Notes: generated by a model not told the origin, from the sequence alone. Counted from the stretch's first letter, positions 7,766 through 16,295 are shown. The stretch: DNA of 64,000 nucleotides from Halochromatium glycolicum (GCF_016584085.1 NZ_NRSJ01000011.1:62001-126000), one strand, 5' to 3'. Numbers and translations: made by a program.

Positions 7766-9124
7766 ATGAACGACCCTGACACCGAGCGTCAGCGAGAGAT
7801 CGCCCTGTTTCGCTACGGGGTGATCGCCGAGCTGGCCCAATGGCCGACAGACACCAAGGGCCTGTATGCGGCGATCGCCGCCAAGGCCGCGCGCGAGTAC
7901 ACCATCCCCGGCAGCAGCCGCACCCGCATCGCCGCGGAGACCATTCGCGATTGGCTCAAGGCCTATCGGCGCGGTGGTTTCGAGGCGCTGCTGCCCAAGC
8001 CCCGGGCCGACCGCGGCCAGGTGCGTGGGTTACCGCCGAGCGTGGTCGAGGCGCTGTTGGCCACCAAGGAGGGCAACCCGGCGCTCTCGGTGCAGCCGGT
8101 CATCCGCGCCGTGCGCGAGCGCCCTGATGTCCCGCCCGATCTGCCGCTGCCGCCCTCGACCGTGCATCGGCTGTTGGCTCGTCATGGATTGATGGAGCGC
8201 GCCAACACAGCCGGTGATCCCCAGGATCGACGCCGCTTTGCCTTCGAGCACGCCGGCGAGCTATGGATGAGCGATGTCATGCACGGCCCGAGCGTGGTGG
8301 TCGGTGAGCGGGTCAGGCGCAAGACCTACCTGATCGCCTTCATCGATGATGCCACGCGGGTGATCCCGCACGCGGCCTTTGCCCTCTCGGAGAACACCGC
8401 CACCTTCCTGCCGGTGCTCGAGCAGGCAATCCTGCGTCGGGGCTTACCGAAGAAGCTCTTTGTCGATAACGGGGCGAACTACCGCTCCAAGCATCTGGCC
8501 TTGGTCTGCGCCAAGCTTGGCATCGCGCTGATCCATGCACGGCCCTATCAACCGCAGGGCAAGGGCAAGATCGAGCGCTGGTTCAAGACCGTGCGCGCGC
8601 AGCTGCTGACCCGGCTCACCGAGGCCGATCTGGCCAGCCTCACGGCGCTCAACCGGCGTCTGGCCGGCTGGATCGAGGGCGAGTATCACCACAGCCCGCA
8701 TCGCGGCCTGGAGGGCGCCACACCCTTGGAGCAGTGGGCCCGCACCGGCTCTGGGGTGCGCTTTGTCGAGCCCGATGTCGATTTGGCCGATCTGTTCCTG
8801 CTCGAGGCGGTGCGCAAGGTGCAGAAGGATCGCACGGTGAGCCTCAACGGGGTGCTCTATGAGGTCGAGGCCGCACTCATCGGGGAGAATGTGACCTTGC
8901 GCTTCGATCCCAGTGCACCGCCCGAGCGCCCGATCCAGGTCTGCTTCCAGGGCGAGCGCCTGGCGATGGCGCGGCCGGTGGACACCGACGCCAATTGCTT
9001 CGTGAAACGCGATCGCCCGTCGCGCACCGTGGCGGTCGATGGCCCGGTCGCAGAGCCGGCGCCCTCGGCGCTGCGCTTGCGTGAGTTCGCTGACGGCGAT
9101 GACGACATTGGGGAGCGACGCTGA
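7766..9124 (+). CDS. DDE transposase with Mu-type C-terminal domain
   Basis: ATG 7766 gives 452 residues. An N-terminal helix-turn-helix region (ETIRDWLKAYRRGGFEALLP) is followed by a retroviral-integrase-type core with candidate acidic residues in ELWMSDVMHGP, FVDNGANYRSKHL and QGKGKIERWFK, giving a D-D-E triad. A beta-rich Mu-transposase C-terminal region follows (DRTVSLNGVLYEVEAALIG). It would cut and join element ends, working with the ATPase encoded next. The stop codon overlaps the ATPase start (TGATG at 9122-9126), showing translational coupling. The frame is also open upstream into the preceding gene, which I attribute to a frameshift there. Confidence 0.85.
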   Translation: MNDPDTERQREIALFRYGVIAELAQWPTDTKGLYAAIAAKAAREYTIPGSSRTRIAAETIRDWLKAYRRGGFEALLPKPRADRGQVRGLPPSVVEALLATKEGNPALSVQPVIRAVRERPDVPPDLPLPPSTVHRLLARHGLMERANTAGDPQDRRRFAFEHAGELWMSDVMHGPSVVVGERVRRKTYLIAFIDDATRVIPHAAFALSENTATFLPVLEQAILRRGLPKKLFVDNGANYRSKHLALVCAKLGIALIHARPYQPQGKGKIERWFKTVRAQLLTRLTEADLASLTALNRRLAGWIEGEYHHSPHRGLEGATPLEQWARTGSGVRFVEPDVDLADLFLLEAVRKVQKDRTVSLNGVLYEVEAALIGENVTLRFDPSAPPERPIQVCFQGERLAMARPVDTDANCFVKRDRPSRTVAVDGPVAEPAPSALRLREFADGDDDIGERR

Positions 9125-9365
9125 TGGTCCGCAAGCACTTCGCCCTGACGGCGTTTCCGTTTGATCTGACCCCGCCACCGGATGCGCTGTTCGCCGCCGC
9201 CAGCCTCAGCGAGGCCGAGGCGCGGCTCAAACATCTCCTGGAGTTGCGCGGCATCGGTCTGGTCACCGGTGAGGCCGGCTCCGGGAAGACCACCGTGTGC
9301 CGTAAGGTGGCCGCGGATCTGCACCCCGGGCTGTATCGGGTGTTCTACATCCCGCTCTCCACCGG

Positions 9366-11563
9366 GTCGGGTAGCAGGGTGACGTTAGCGTCACCCCGCC
9401 CCCTAAGAACCGTGCATGCGACTTTCACCGCACACGGCTCAAGCCTCGATAAGATGCCGTCAAGCATCCGCCGGTCAACGGGGTGGTGGCTAAGACGCGT
9501 CACCAGGTGAGCCATGTTGGTCGAACGGCAGGGACTTGCCCTCTCTGACGAGCACGACGAGCCGCAAAATAATCGGCGTCCGCCGGATCGTAGGGATTGG
9601 CGTCGCCCCGTACCTTGACATGGCGGCGGATCGGGATGGTCGCCATCCGAAAGAGCGTGACCGACCCGTTGGTGAACACCCAGTCGCGGCCTTCCTTGTG
9701 GTCAAAATATCGCTCCTTGATCCACCGACGGCCTTTCTGGGGATGGCGTCGTATGGCCCAGTTCCATGCCATACGCCAGATCGCGTGGTCAATGTCGCAG
9801 AACGTGTCCTTGCTCACGACATGGCGGTAGTAATTGCCCCAGCCCCGGAGCACGGGGTTGAGTCGCTGGATCAGGACGCTTTGAGGCAGGGTTCTGCCCG
9901 TTTTGAAGATGTCCCGAGCCTTCTCCTTTACCGCTGCGATGCTGGACTTAGCCGGCTTGATGAGCAGCGTACCGTTGTACTTGCGGAAATTGAAGCCGAG
10001 GAAGTCGAAGCCCTCGTCGACGTGGACGATGCGCGTCTTCTCCTCCGCCAGCGCCAGTCCGCGTTCCGTCAGAAACCGCATCACCAAAGGCTTGACTTCA
10101 TCATCGAGCAGCGCCCGAGAGACGCCGGTGATAATGAAGTCGTCGGCATACCGGACCAGATTGACCTTTTGATGGCTCTTGAAGCGCTTGTACAAACGCC
10201 TTTCTAAGCCGTCGAGGGCCATGTTGGCCGCTGTCGGGGAAACGATGCCGCCTTGCGGGGTCCCCTCTGCCGTTGGATAGAACACCTTGCGTTCCAGGTA
10301 GCCGGCCTTCAGCCAAGCGCGCAATCGTCCTTTGTGGGTGGGGAGACGCTCGACCAGCCAATCGTGATCAAGATGGTCGAAACAGCCCCGGATGTCCCCT
10401 TCCAGAATCCATTCCGCACTCTTACCCCGGCACAGTGCGTTGAAGCAACCAGCCATCGCGTCCTGCGTCGAGCGCTCCTTGCGAAAACCGTAGGAGCACC
10501 TGTCGGCCAGCGTCTCTGACACCGGGTCCAGCCCAAGCAATTCCAGGGCTTGTTCGGCCCTATCGGCTTGCGTTGGGATGCCGAGGGGGCGGCGTTTTCC
10601 GTTCTTCTTGGGGATGTAGATCCGTCTGAGCGGCTTTGGTTTGTAATCCTTCGCGTTCAACTGCAGAGCTTGTCGCCACTTCTGCGCAGGGGTCTCTAGC
10701 ACGATGCCGTCGACTCCTGCAGTGCGTTTGCCCCGATTGGAGCTGACCCGCTTTACCGCCAAGAGCTTAGCGGCAAACGAGTTGGCGAGCAGGCGTTGCA
10801 GACACCGCACACGATGCCACTTGCCTGCCCTGACCGCCTTCACGATACGGGCTTGTAAGCGGTCGACGTGGCGACGCATCTTGGTCCAATCGATCGAGGA
10901 CCAGCGTGCCGCCGCGCCCCGGGGGCCTTCAATGACGCCCATGGCGTTCATCGTCTAAGTAACCTTCCGGGTTGCACCTTGTCGCACCTTTCTCGTGATT
11001 CGAGACCTGTCGGAAGTCAGCCCCCTTTCGGGGTAGGGCAAAGTTCGAACCCCTATCCGCTCGATTACAGCGCGGCCTTCGCTTCCTCCGAACTCCTATA
11101 CCCACTCGCCCGTCGGTGAGCCCTTGCGGACCACTTGCCGCCCTCCTTGCGGGGACGATTGGGCTTACCACGTTCCGCACGCGTACCATTCCCGAGGGGC
11201 TTAGGCCCCGCCTCTCCGCCGGCAGTACAACATCTGCGCAAGGAGAAAACTGGGCTCCTCGACCTGACTGCATACCTGTTGGTCCATGCCTGACAGCCTC
11301 TTTGGCATGCTATCCCTTACGACGGCTCAACGGCGGTTCACCTGAGTTGGCCATACCCCTCAACCCAGCTCCCGACCGCCGTGAGGCTGGCAGTCACAAC
11401 GTCCCCTCGTGGTTCAGTTGCCCGCTTATCAGGCGGAGGCTACAGTGTCCCGGACGCTTCGCACCCCGGGGTTACCCCCAACGCACGGCCCGGTAGGGTA
11501 CCGGTGGCAGAACACCGGATCTTCAAGTTCCCTGATAAATACACGTGCGACCTCGTGTCGCAC
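9366..11563 (-). mobile_element. group II intron 2, inserted antisense in the ATPase gene
   Basis: Read on the minus strand the element begins GTGCGAC at 11563, the standard group II 5' end, and finishes CTACCCGAC at 9366. Both boundaries are fixed independently by exact restoration of the ATPase frame. Domain V (minus, about 9440-9405) has the typical GAGCCGTGTGCGGTGAAAGT sequence, and domain VI holds a TGACG/CGTCA stem near 9380-9394. The maturase gene occupies 9500-10951, leaving about 610 nt of 5' structured RNA. Total length is 2198 nt. The antisense position shows that it entered by DNA-level retrohoming rather than as a splicing-neutral insertion. Confidence 0.9.
9500..10951 (-). CDS. 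ltrA: group II intron reverse transcriptase/maturase (intron 2)
   Basis: The 483-residue LtrA-type protein contains RT blocks RTAGVDGIVLETPAQKW, RRPLGIPTQADRAEQALELL, CSYGFRKERSTQDAM, EGTPQGGIVSPTAANMALDG and the catalytic VRYADDFIITG. An X/maturase region follows (LNPVLRGWGNYYRHVVSKDT). The C-terminus ends soon after DNA-binding-like sequence (RRHVKVRGDANPYDP, then QRGQVPAVRPTWLTW). The cysteine-rich HNH endonuclease that many relatives carry is missing and may have been lost by truncation. It is only distantly similar to the maturase of intron 1, so the two introns arrived independently. Confidence 0.92.
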   Translation of the reverse strand: MNAMGVIEGPRGAAARWSSIDWTKMRRHVDRLQARIVKAVRAGKWHRVRCLQRLLANSFAAKLLAVKRVSSNRGKRTAGVDGIVLETPAQKWRQALQLNAKDYKPKPLRRIYIPKKNGKRRPLGIPTQADRAEQALELLGLDPVSETLADRCSYGFRKERSTQDAMAGCFNALCRGKSAEWILEGDIRGCFDHLDHDWLVERLPTHKGRLRAWLKAGYLERKVFYPTAEGTPQGGIVSPTAANMALDGLERRLYKRFKSHQKVNLVRYADDFIITGVSRALLDDEVKPLVMRFLTERGLALAEEKTRIVHVDEGFDFLGFNFRKYNGTLLIKPAKSSIAAVKEKARDIFKTGRTLPQSVLIQRLNPVLRGWGNYYRHVVSKDTFCDIDHAIWRMAWNWAIRRHPQKGRRWIKERYFDHKEGRDWVFTNGSVTLFRMATIPIRRHVKVRGDANPYDPADADYFAARRARQRGQVPAVRPTWLTW

Positions 11564-12203
11564 CAATGTGATGGATATGTACAAGACCATCACCTGGGAG
11601 CTGGGCCTGCCGGTGCAGCGCAACCGCGCGGCGGCGTTTCGTTCGATCCGACTGGAGATCACGCGCCTGACGCTGGAGGCGAAGCAGCGCCCGGTGCTGA
11701 TCGTCGATGAGGCGCATCACCTGCGCAATGAGGTGCTTGAGGATCTGCGCCTGTTGACGAACTACAACATGGATTCGGAGAACCGGCTGTGTCTGCTCTT
11801 GGTTGGGCTCACGGAGCTGCGCCGGCGCTTGGGCATGGCGGTGCATGAGTCACTGGCGCAGCGCATCGTGGTGCGGCATCACTTGAGCGGGCTGACACGC
11901 GAGGAGGTGCCGGCGTACCTCAGCCATCGCTTGCGTCTGGCCGGCTGCGAGCTGCCGTTATTTGAGTCCGCTGCGGTGGAGGCGTTGTTTCAGGCCACGC
12001 AGGGGATGCCGCGTCAGGTCAATCGCTTGGCGCACTATGCCCTGACCAGTGCGGCCTTCTCCGTTTCTCTCACCGGTGTGATCAATCCGGGACAGTCTCA
12101 GCTCATGCTCGCGGAATAGCTTGAGCAGAGAACGGTGAATGAGTGTGGGAGCTAACACGCCTGTATGACCCCCCCGGGGCCCAGCCGCGTCGGTCGCGGG
12201 CCA

Positions 12204-12446
12204 TCACTCGGGCAGCTCGTCGCCGGGCTCGGGGGGATTGTCCGGGCTCGCGTCGAGCCAGGCGTCCAAATCGGCGAGATCGCCGCGCGCCCGGCGCTCA
12301 CCGAAGTAGGTCTCGGTCTTGAGCGCCGCGACCTTCTCCGCGATGGCGGTGACGAAGAACTGGTTCATCGATACATTCTCCTCGTCCGCCACCTTGCGTG
12401 CATAGGCGAACAAGGATTCGGGTACCCGCAATGCATAGTTGGCCAT
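12204..12446 (-). CDS. ribbon-helix-helix (HicB/CopG-like) antitoxin
   Basis: The 80-residue protein begins MANYALRVPESLFAYARKVA and continues DEENVSMNQFFVTAIAEKVA, the beta-strand/helix/helix pattern of small ribbon-helix-helix DNA-binding antitoxins. An acidic Pro-rich tail follows. Its ATG shares one base with the TGA of the upstream PIN gene (TGATG at 12448-12444), so the pair is translationally coupled with the toxin gene first. It should neutralise the PIN protein and repress the shared promoter near 12891-12918. Both genes look intact. Confidence 0.75.
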   Translation of the reverse strand: MANYALRVPESLFAYARKVADEENVSMNQFFVTAIAEKVAALKTETYFGERRARGDLADLDAWLDASPDNPPEPGDELPE

Positions 12447-12883
12447 CAGCTTGCCTCGTTGTTCAGTTGGTGCAGCAACGCGCCTGGTGTCAGCACCTTC
12501 AGCCGAAATTGCGCTGCGGCTGCAAAGTCGGCCGTATTCAAGGTCACCAAATGATTCGCCCGTCCGTTCAAGGCCGTTTCCAACACCATGTCGTCCGCCG
12601 GATCACGGGTGCGCGGGCGCCAGAGGTAGAAAAGCTGCACAGGCTCGCAGCGCAGACACAAGGCGTCCAGAAAGGCATCCGTCTTCGCCTCCGTGCGCCC
12701 GCCGACGCGCAGGTGCTCCGGCCGCTTCAGCACCGCCTCGTACTCCAGCAACAGCGGCACGGAAGCAAGCAGGGTGAAACGCCCGGCGCGCAACAGCCGC
12801 AGCAGCGCGAAGGTTGCACCGCGCCGACTTCGGGATGCTGCGACCAGGACATTGGTGTCGAGGACCACGCGCAACGATCTCAT
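12446..12883 (-). CDS. PIN-domain ribonuclease toxin
   Basis: This 145-residue protein starts MRSLRVVLDTNVLVAASRSR, with the first PIN aspartate in VVLDTNV. It has the central acidic region (LLLEYEAVLKRPEH) and the later DPADDMVLETAL and LVTLNTADF motifs of PIN proteins in the TIGR00305-like toxin group. PIN toxins are Mg-dependent RNases. The start is ATG 12883, followed one base later by the antitoxin gene at the 3' end. A longer open frame upstream has no support, because a strong promoter lies just ahead of this ATG (see the separate entry). Confidence 0.8.
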   Translation of the reverse strand: MRSLRVVLDTNVLVAASRSRRGATFALLRLLRAGRFTLLASVPLLLEYEAVLKRPEHLRVGGRTEAKTDAFLDALCLRCEPVQLFYLWRPRTRDPADDMVLETALNGRANHLVTLNTADFAAAAQFRLKVLTPGALLHQLNNEAS

Positions 12884-12885
12884 AT

Positions 12886-12918
12886 CGCATAGCATATGAT
12901 GCGCCGAGTTGCTGTCAA
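12886..12918 (-). promoter_or_regulatory. sigma70-like promoter and inverted-repeat operator of the PIN/RHH pair
   Basis: On the minus strand TTGACA (12918-12913) and TATGCT (12896-12891) are separated by 16 nt. The inverted repeat CGCAT-N8-ATGCG at 12886-12903 covers the -10 box, a natural place for antitoxin autorepression. The -10 box ends only about 7 nt before ATG 12883 and there is no ribosome site, so the transcript may be leaderless. Confidence 0.6.
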
Positions 12919-12922
12919 GCTC

Positions 12923-13081
12923 AGGCGATTGCCGGAAAAGCTCGTACCGAATTGCGCAGGATTTTCGTTTGCCTTCGAGGAGCGTCGCCGGGAGCATAGC
13001 CGGGCTATGTGACCGGCGGCGCGACGAAGAAGGCGAGCGAAAAGACCAGCAAGGCGGTATGAGCTTTGACAGAAATCGCCT
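12923..13081 (+). repeat. 159-bp dispersed repeat with inverted termini, copy 1
   Basis: This 159-bp block is repeated in inverted orientation at 47804-47962 with the same length and only a few differences. Both copies begin AGGCGATT and end AATCGCCT, an 8-bp terminal inverted repeat. It has no convincing coding capacity. It looks like a miniature mobile or REP-like element. It lies directly upstream of the PIN promoter. Confidence 0.75.
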
Positions 13082-13358
13082 CAGGCATCCGGGCTTTGAT
13101 CTGCGCCCCCGGCATGGGGCGCGCGCTTCCCGCGCGAGGGGCGCCGCCGTCGCTCCGACGTAGCACGCCGGCCTCGGGCGTGTCCACGAGGTCTGCGGCC
13201 TGACGGCATCTTGGCGCATCCGGTGCAGTGCGCGCGACGCCGCCGCTTGAGCAGGCCTCAAAAGTGGCTCGAATGCCCCAGGTCGTGGCGCCGCCAAGTA
13301 TGAAACGGCCTGAGGATGGCTCGAATGACTCAAGTGCCCCCAACACGACGCTTAGTGG

Positions 13359-13427
13359 CTGTCCATTTTCTACTTCCCGATGATCGTCCAACAGTGCCCC
13401 TCAAATCGGGAAGACGTTGATGGACAG
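13359..13427 (+). repeat. 69-bp near-palindromic element
   Basis: The block has ends CTGTCCAT...ATGGACAG and inner arms TTCCCGAT...ATCGGGAA, separated by equal 7-nt stretches on each side. It could be paired ends of an otherwise deleted insertion sequence or a miniature element. It lies just ahead of the hsdS remnant. Confidence 0.5.
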
Positions 13428-13448
13428 TTTCTTAGCTGGAAATCCTTC

Positions 13449-13922
13449 GTGAGTATCCGACTGCGGCGTTATCCACGGGTCAAATCGACGGGTCTCGACT
13501 GGCTCGGTGATGTCCCCTCGCATTGGGAGCTGGCACCGGGGTTTGCTGCCTTCCGACTGAGGAAAGACAGAAACACGGGCCTTCGAGAAACGAAGTTGCT
13601 TTCCTTGAGTTTTGCTCTCTTGGTCCCGCCGCGCGACGAGCAAGTGGCGATCGCCCAATCGGTAGAGCAGCAGATTTCTCCGATCGCGATCGCAAGAGCA
13701 AGCGCCATGCGCGAGATCGACCTACTGCGCGAATACCGCACCCGCCTCGTCACTGACGTGGTCACCGGCAAGCTGGACGTGCGCGTCGTCTCGCTGCCAT
13801 CGCTGCCGGACGAGCCCGACGCGCCGCCGGACCCGGACGGCGCGGAGCCCGTTGATGACCCGGAGCTGATGGATGCCGCCGAGGCGATGGCAGAGCGGGC
13901 AGCCGGTGACGCGCTCAACTAG
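13449..13922 (+). pseudogene. HsdS (type I restriction specificity subunit) remnant with internal deletion
   Basis: GTG 13449 starts a typical HsdS opening (RLRRYPRVKSTGLDWLGDVP, SHWEL). About 25 unremarkable residues later comes the HsdS C-terminal conserved region: LLVPPRDEQVAIAQ, then REIDLLREYRTRLVTDVVTG and KLDVR. The two target-recognition domains, normally about 300 residues, are almost wholly missing. The frame stays open to TAG 13920-13922 and ends with an acidic Asp/Pro/Glu-rich tail. A full HsdS gives DNA sequence specificity to an HsdRMS complex. No hsdR or hsdM is nearby, so this is an orphan remnant. Confidence 0.7.
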
Positions 13923-13991
13923 CCGCCCGCGCCCGCCTCTGCGCGGCGCAGCGCATAGCTTGGGACCGTGTCGGGGTTTAGCATTGCACCC

Positions 13992-14528
13992 ATGAATCTG
14001 GAGCTGAATCCGCAGGTGCTGGCCTGGGCCAGGCAACGCGCCGGGCTCAGTGCAGGGCTGTTGGCCGACAAGCTCAAGGTCGCAACGGATCGCGTCGAGA
14101 CCTGGGAGCGCACCGGGCAACTTCGCTACCGGCAGGCGGAGCTGCTCGTGCCGGCGAAGCTGCTGCGGTCCGTGTGGCCACAGGCACAGGGCAGTGCGGA
14201 GCCCTATCAGTTCCTCGCCCGGCACTTCAAGGTGAGCCCCATCGTGGCGGCGCGGCGGGCGCAGGATCTTGCGCTCATCTCCCGTAACGAGTACCTCCAG
14301 TTCCACCGCGCCTACGAGGCCGATGAACGCCGCAACAAATCAAGCAAATCCGACGGTGGCGATTTCTGGAATACCCAGAACGTGCGGCTTGGAGCACGCT
14401 TTGGCGCTGCGGTGGTGCGCGCCACCAAGGAAGGCCGGCTGCTCTACCGGGATGCCTACCGGCTGACTGGGCTGCGGGGCACTACATTCGAGAAATTCGC
14501 AAAGTCGGTGGGCGTTGACCTGCGATGA
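13992..14528 (+). pseudogene. XRE regulator of an ImmA/IrrE-type antitoxin, internal deletion
   Basis: Read from ATG 13992 (178 codons), the first 60 residues are an XRE helix-turn-helix (MNLELNPQVLAWARQRAGLS, later DKLKVATDRVETWE). After a junction near VPAKLLRSVWPQAQ the protein resumes with the C-terminal part of the ImmA/IrrE family protein (FLARHFKVSPIVAARRAQDL and onward). The middle, including the HExxH zinc-peptidase motif, is missing. Its stop overlaps the DUF4411 start (ATGA at 14525-14528), the normal pairing of this toxin-antitoxin type. The frame is intact and a protein may still be made, but it lacks the catalytic core. Confidence 0.6.
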
Positions 14529-14821
14529 CAGTCGGCGCCACCAAAGCTTTCGTGCTCGATGCCAATGTCTTCATCGAGGCGCACCGACGCTACTACGGCT
14601 TCGACTTGTGCCCCGGGTTCTGGGCTTGCCTGGACCATCATCATGCCGGAGCACGCCTGCTCAGCATCGATCGAGTGCGGGGCGAGCTCCAGGGCGGTGA
14701 TGCCCTTGCCCAATGGGTCAAGCACACCGCACCGGACAGTCTTTTTCAGCAAGCATCGGTGAGCGTCCTGAGGGCGTGCATGGGCAGGGGGGCACCGCGA
14801 GCGCGCCGACAGATGGTCTAG
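14525..14821 (+). pseudogene. DUF4411 PIN-like toxin, C-terminally truncated
   Basis: The 98-codon frame starts well for a DUF4411 protein: AFVLDANVFIEAHRRYYGFD, CPGFWACLDHH, then LLSIDRVRGELQGGDALAQW. After about residue 75 it loses family resemblance (VSVLRACMGRGAPRARRQMV) and stops at 14821. Relatives run to about 160 residues with further acidic active-site residues that are absent here. It overlaps the XRE gene by 4 nt. Both members of this toxin-antitoxin pair are therefore damaged, consistent with decay after loss of selection. Confidence 0.6.
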
Positions 14822-14953
14822 GGTGTATGGACGCACCCTAAGGGTGGCATCGACAGCCGTTCGGTGCCCACAGCGCGCCTTAACCAATGGTCCACGCGGG
14901 AAACGACGGCCGATCGGCGTTTCCTCAAGACACGGGCATCCGTATACCTGAAT

Positions 14954-15980
14954 ATGTCGAAGAATCGCGAAGAAAAGCGCCGCCGCAAAAGGCAACAGGC
15001 GCGCCGTCAGGCGCAGGCCTCGACGAGGAAACAACCGACGCCGCGCGAAATGGCTCCTCTACCGAGCGCGCAGACGCTGTGGCGAAGCTTACACCTGGAC
15101 TTCAGCGCCCAAGAGCAGTTGCACGCGACAACGATGGCTGTTCAGCCGTCTCTGGTGCAGCGTGACGCCGGCAAGATCCGACGCATCGAGCAGGCCGCGG
15201 ACTTAAGCGCCGTACTGGATCTCGCACCGATCGCAGGCGGCTTGGCTGAGTATGCCTGGCTCAAGCGGGTGACGGTCCGGGGTGCAAGCGCTGCTCCCGA
15301 AATCGTCGCTCGGCTGCACAGCGACTGGATGCGCTCGCAGCGGCAGGCGCGCACCGGCATTCACCGGCATTCAGGAGCGTTTCATCAGCGCGCTGCGGTG
15401 GTGCGGCGACGCCGGCGCCGACGCACTCATCGATGGCTGGGACGCGTTCGACGACTACGGACGCAGCTTGGCCTGCGTTGCGCTGGGCCTGCTCGATGCG
15501 CGCTCGGCTGCTGACCGACTATGGACCTTCTTCGAGCGTACGCACTCCGACTCGACCACACACTGGGTCGGCCCGCTTTGGGGCTTGATCGACTTCGCGG
15601 ACGCGCGCGCTGCGGACGCTTTGTTGGACCTCTTGCTTGGCCAGCGGGTGTTCTACGAGCGCTACGGATTCTTGTCCCGTAGCGGTGACCGCCGAGCGGT
15701 TCTCCCGTTGTTGGCGGTGACGCTCGATGGTCCGCAGTCTCTTCGTGCGGATGCGTCCTGGGCACTGACCGGGATCGCACATCGCCTGGGCCGGGAAGGT
15801 CTTCGCGAGGCCCTGAATGAGGCCGACGATCCTGCGATGACACCGCCCGAGGTCATCGACACACTGGTCGATCGCATCTTTCGGTTTTCTGGGCAGGACG
15901 TAGAGAGACACTTCGAGGCCTTTTACAGCCGCACCCTGAGCAGCCCTGCCAGCCGCGGCGCCTTCGAGCGGCCGCATTGA
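14954..15980 (+). pseudogene. HEAT-like repeat protein frameshifted by a 10-bp tandem duplication
   Basis: ATG 14954 begins a basic N-terminus (MSKNREEKRRRKRQQARRQA) followed by a helical region. At 15352-15371 the 10-mer CACCGGCATT occurs twice in tandem. With one copy removed, the frame reads RQARTGIQERFISALRWCGD and continues through a helical, HEAT/SEC-C-associated-like domain (WVGPLWGLIDFADARAADAL, ADASWALTGIAHRL) to the stop at 15980. As it stands the first frame ends at 15514. Full length would be about 338 residues. Function is unknown. The duplication could in principle revert by slippage, so phase variation is possible. Confidence 0.6.
15352..15371 (+). repeat. 10-bp tandem duplication inside a gene
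   Basis: CACCGGCATT is present twice back to back and shifts the reading frame of the surrounding gene; one copy would restore it. Confidence 0.85.
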
Positions 15981-16295
15981 CACCTGAGCGTTGCCCCGGG
16001 CTCGTGAGAATCCTTCGGCTGCCGGCTCTCCGGCATTGCTGCGCCGCGCGCATCTTCCAGCCCGCAGCGATTCGGGCCAACAACGTAGAAAGCGGATCCG
16101 CCTATGGCAAAAAGAACAGCGTCGAAGAAGACATCCACCATTGGTCGAGGCCCGATCGCCAGGAAGGTGATCACGGCGGCGAGGGAGTGCCGCGGCTCTC
16201 GAGGCGCGATCTGACGATGATCCTGCTCAACGCGCGTTCGCAAAGAGATGTGCAACCGATCGCCATCTCCAGAGCGACGCATACGGAGTGGCTGA
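15981..16295. other. non-coding stretch with a possible short gene remnant
   Basis: No convincing gene is seen. A 36-codon frame on the plus strand at 16104-16214 starts MAKRTASKKTSTIGRGP, which resembles the opening of a small basic protein seen in many proteobacteria, but it loses that character after about 15 codons and has no ribosome site. It may be a fragment. Confidence 0.3.

Larger units (their letters stand above)
9124..12119 (+). pseudogene. ExeA-type AAA ATPase of the insertion element, split by an antisense group II intron
   Basis: Exon 1 (9124-9365) encodes MVRKHFALTAFPFDLTPPPD and a Walker A motif, GEAGSGKTT. Exon 2 (11564-12119) resumes in phase with NVMDMYKTITWELGLP, a Walker B-like VLIVDEAHH and the rest of the ATPase to TAG 12117-12119. 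Removing 9366-11563 restores ACC-GGC-AAT-GTG and a continuous 265-residue protein of normal family length. The intron is on the opposite strand, so splicing of the ATPase mRNA cannot remove it. The gene product would be the target-selecting or assembly ATPase for the transposase. It should be non-functional unless supplied in trans by another copy. Confidence 0.85.
6874..12157 (+). mobile_element. insertion element with DDE transposase and ExeA-type ATPase, carrying an intron
   Basis: Three genes in a row (a small zinc-binding-like protein, a DDE transposase with a Mu-type C-terminus and an AAA ATPase) form a mobile unit related in logic to Mu/Tn7-like systems. Candidate imperfect terminal inverted repeats are TGTTGTTTCCCTCCCTGAT from 6874 and, on the other strand, TGTTAGCTCCCACACTCAT ending at 12157 (about 13 of 19 matches). 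No target-site duplication is visible. A group II intron occupies 9366-11563, so the element proper is about 3.1 kb. The ends are tentative. The ATPase gene is disrupted, so the element is probably no longer self-mobile. Confidence 0.6.

Noticed and set aside
7079..9124. Reading 7079-9124 as one 681-residue fused transposase
   Set aside because: The N-terminal 180 or so residues look like a separate accessory protein, the junction is low-complexity, and a standard ending for the first protein exists in another frame; a frameshift is simpler.
6874..12157. A perfect terminal inverted repeat with target duplication for the insertion element
   Set aside because: Only an imperfect match of about 13 in 19 bases was found and no duplicated target, so the ends are offered as tentative.
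15282..15980. Treating 15282-15980 as a separate complete gene
   Set aside because: The tandem 10-bp duplication explains the split; with one copy both frames join, and the proposed start at 15282 has no ribosome site.
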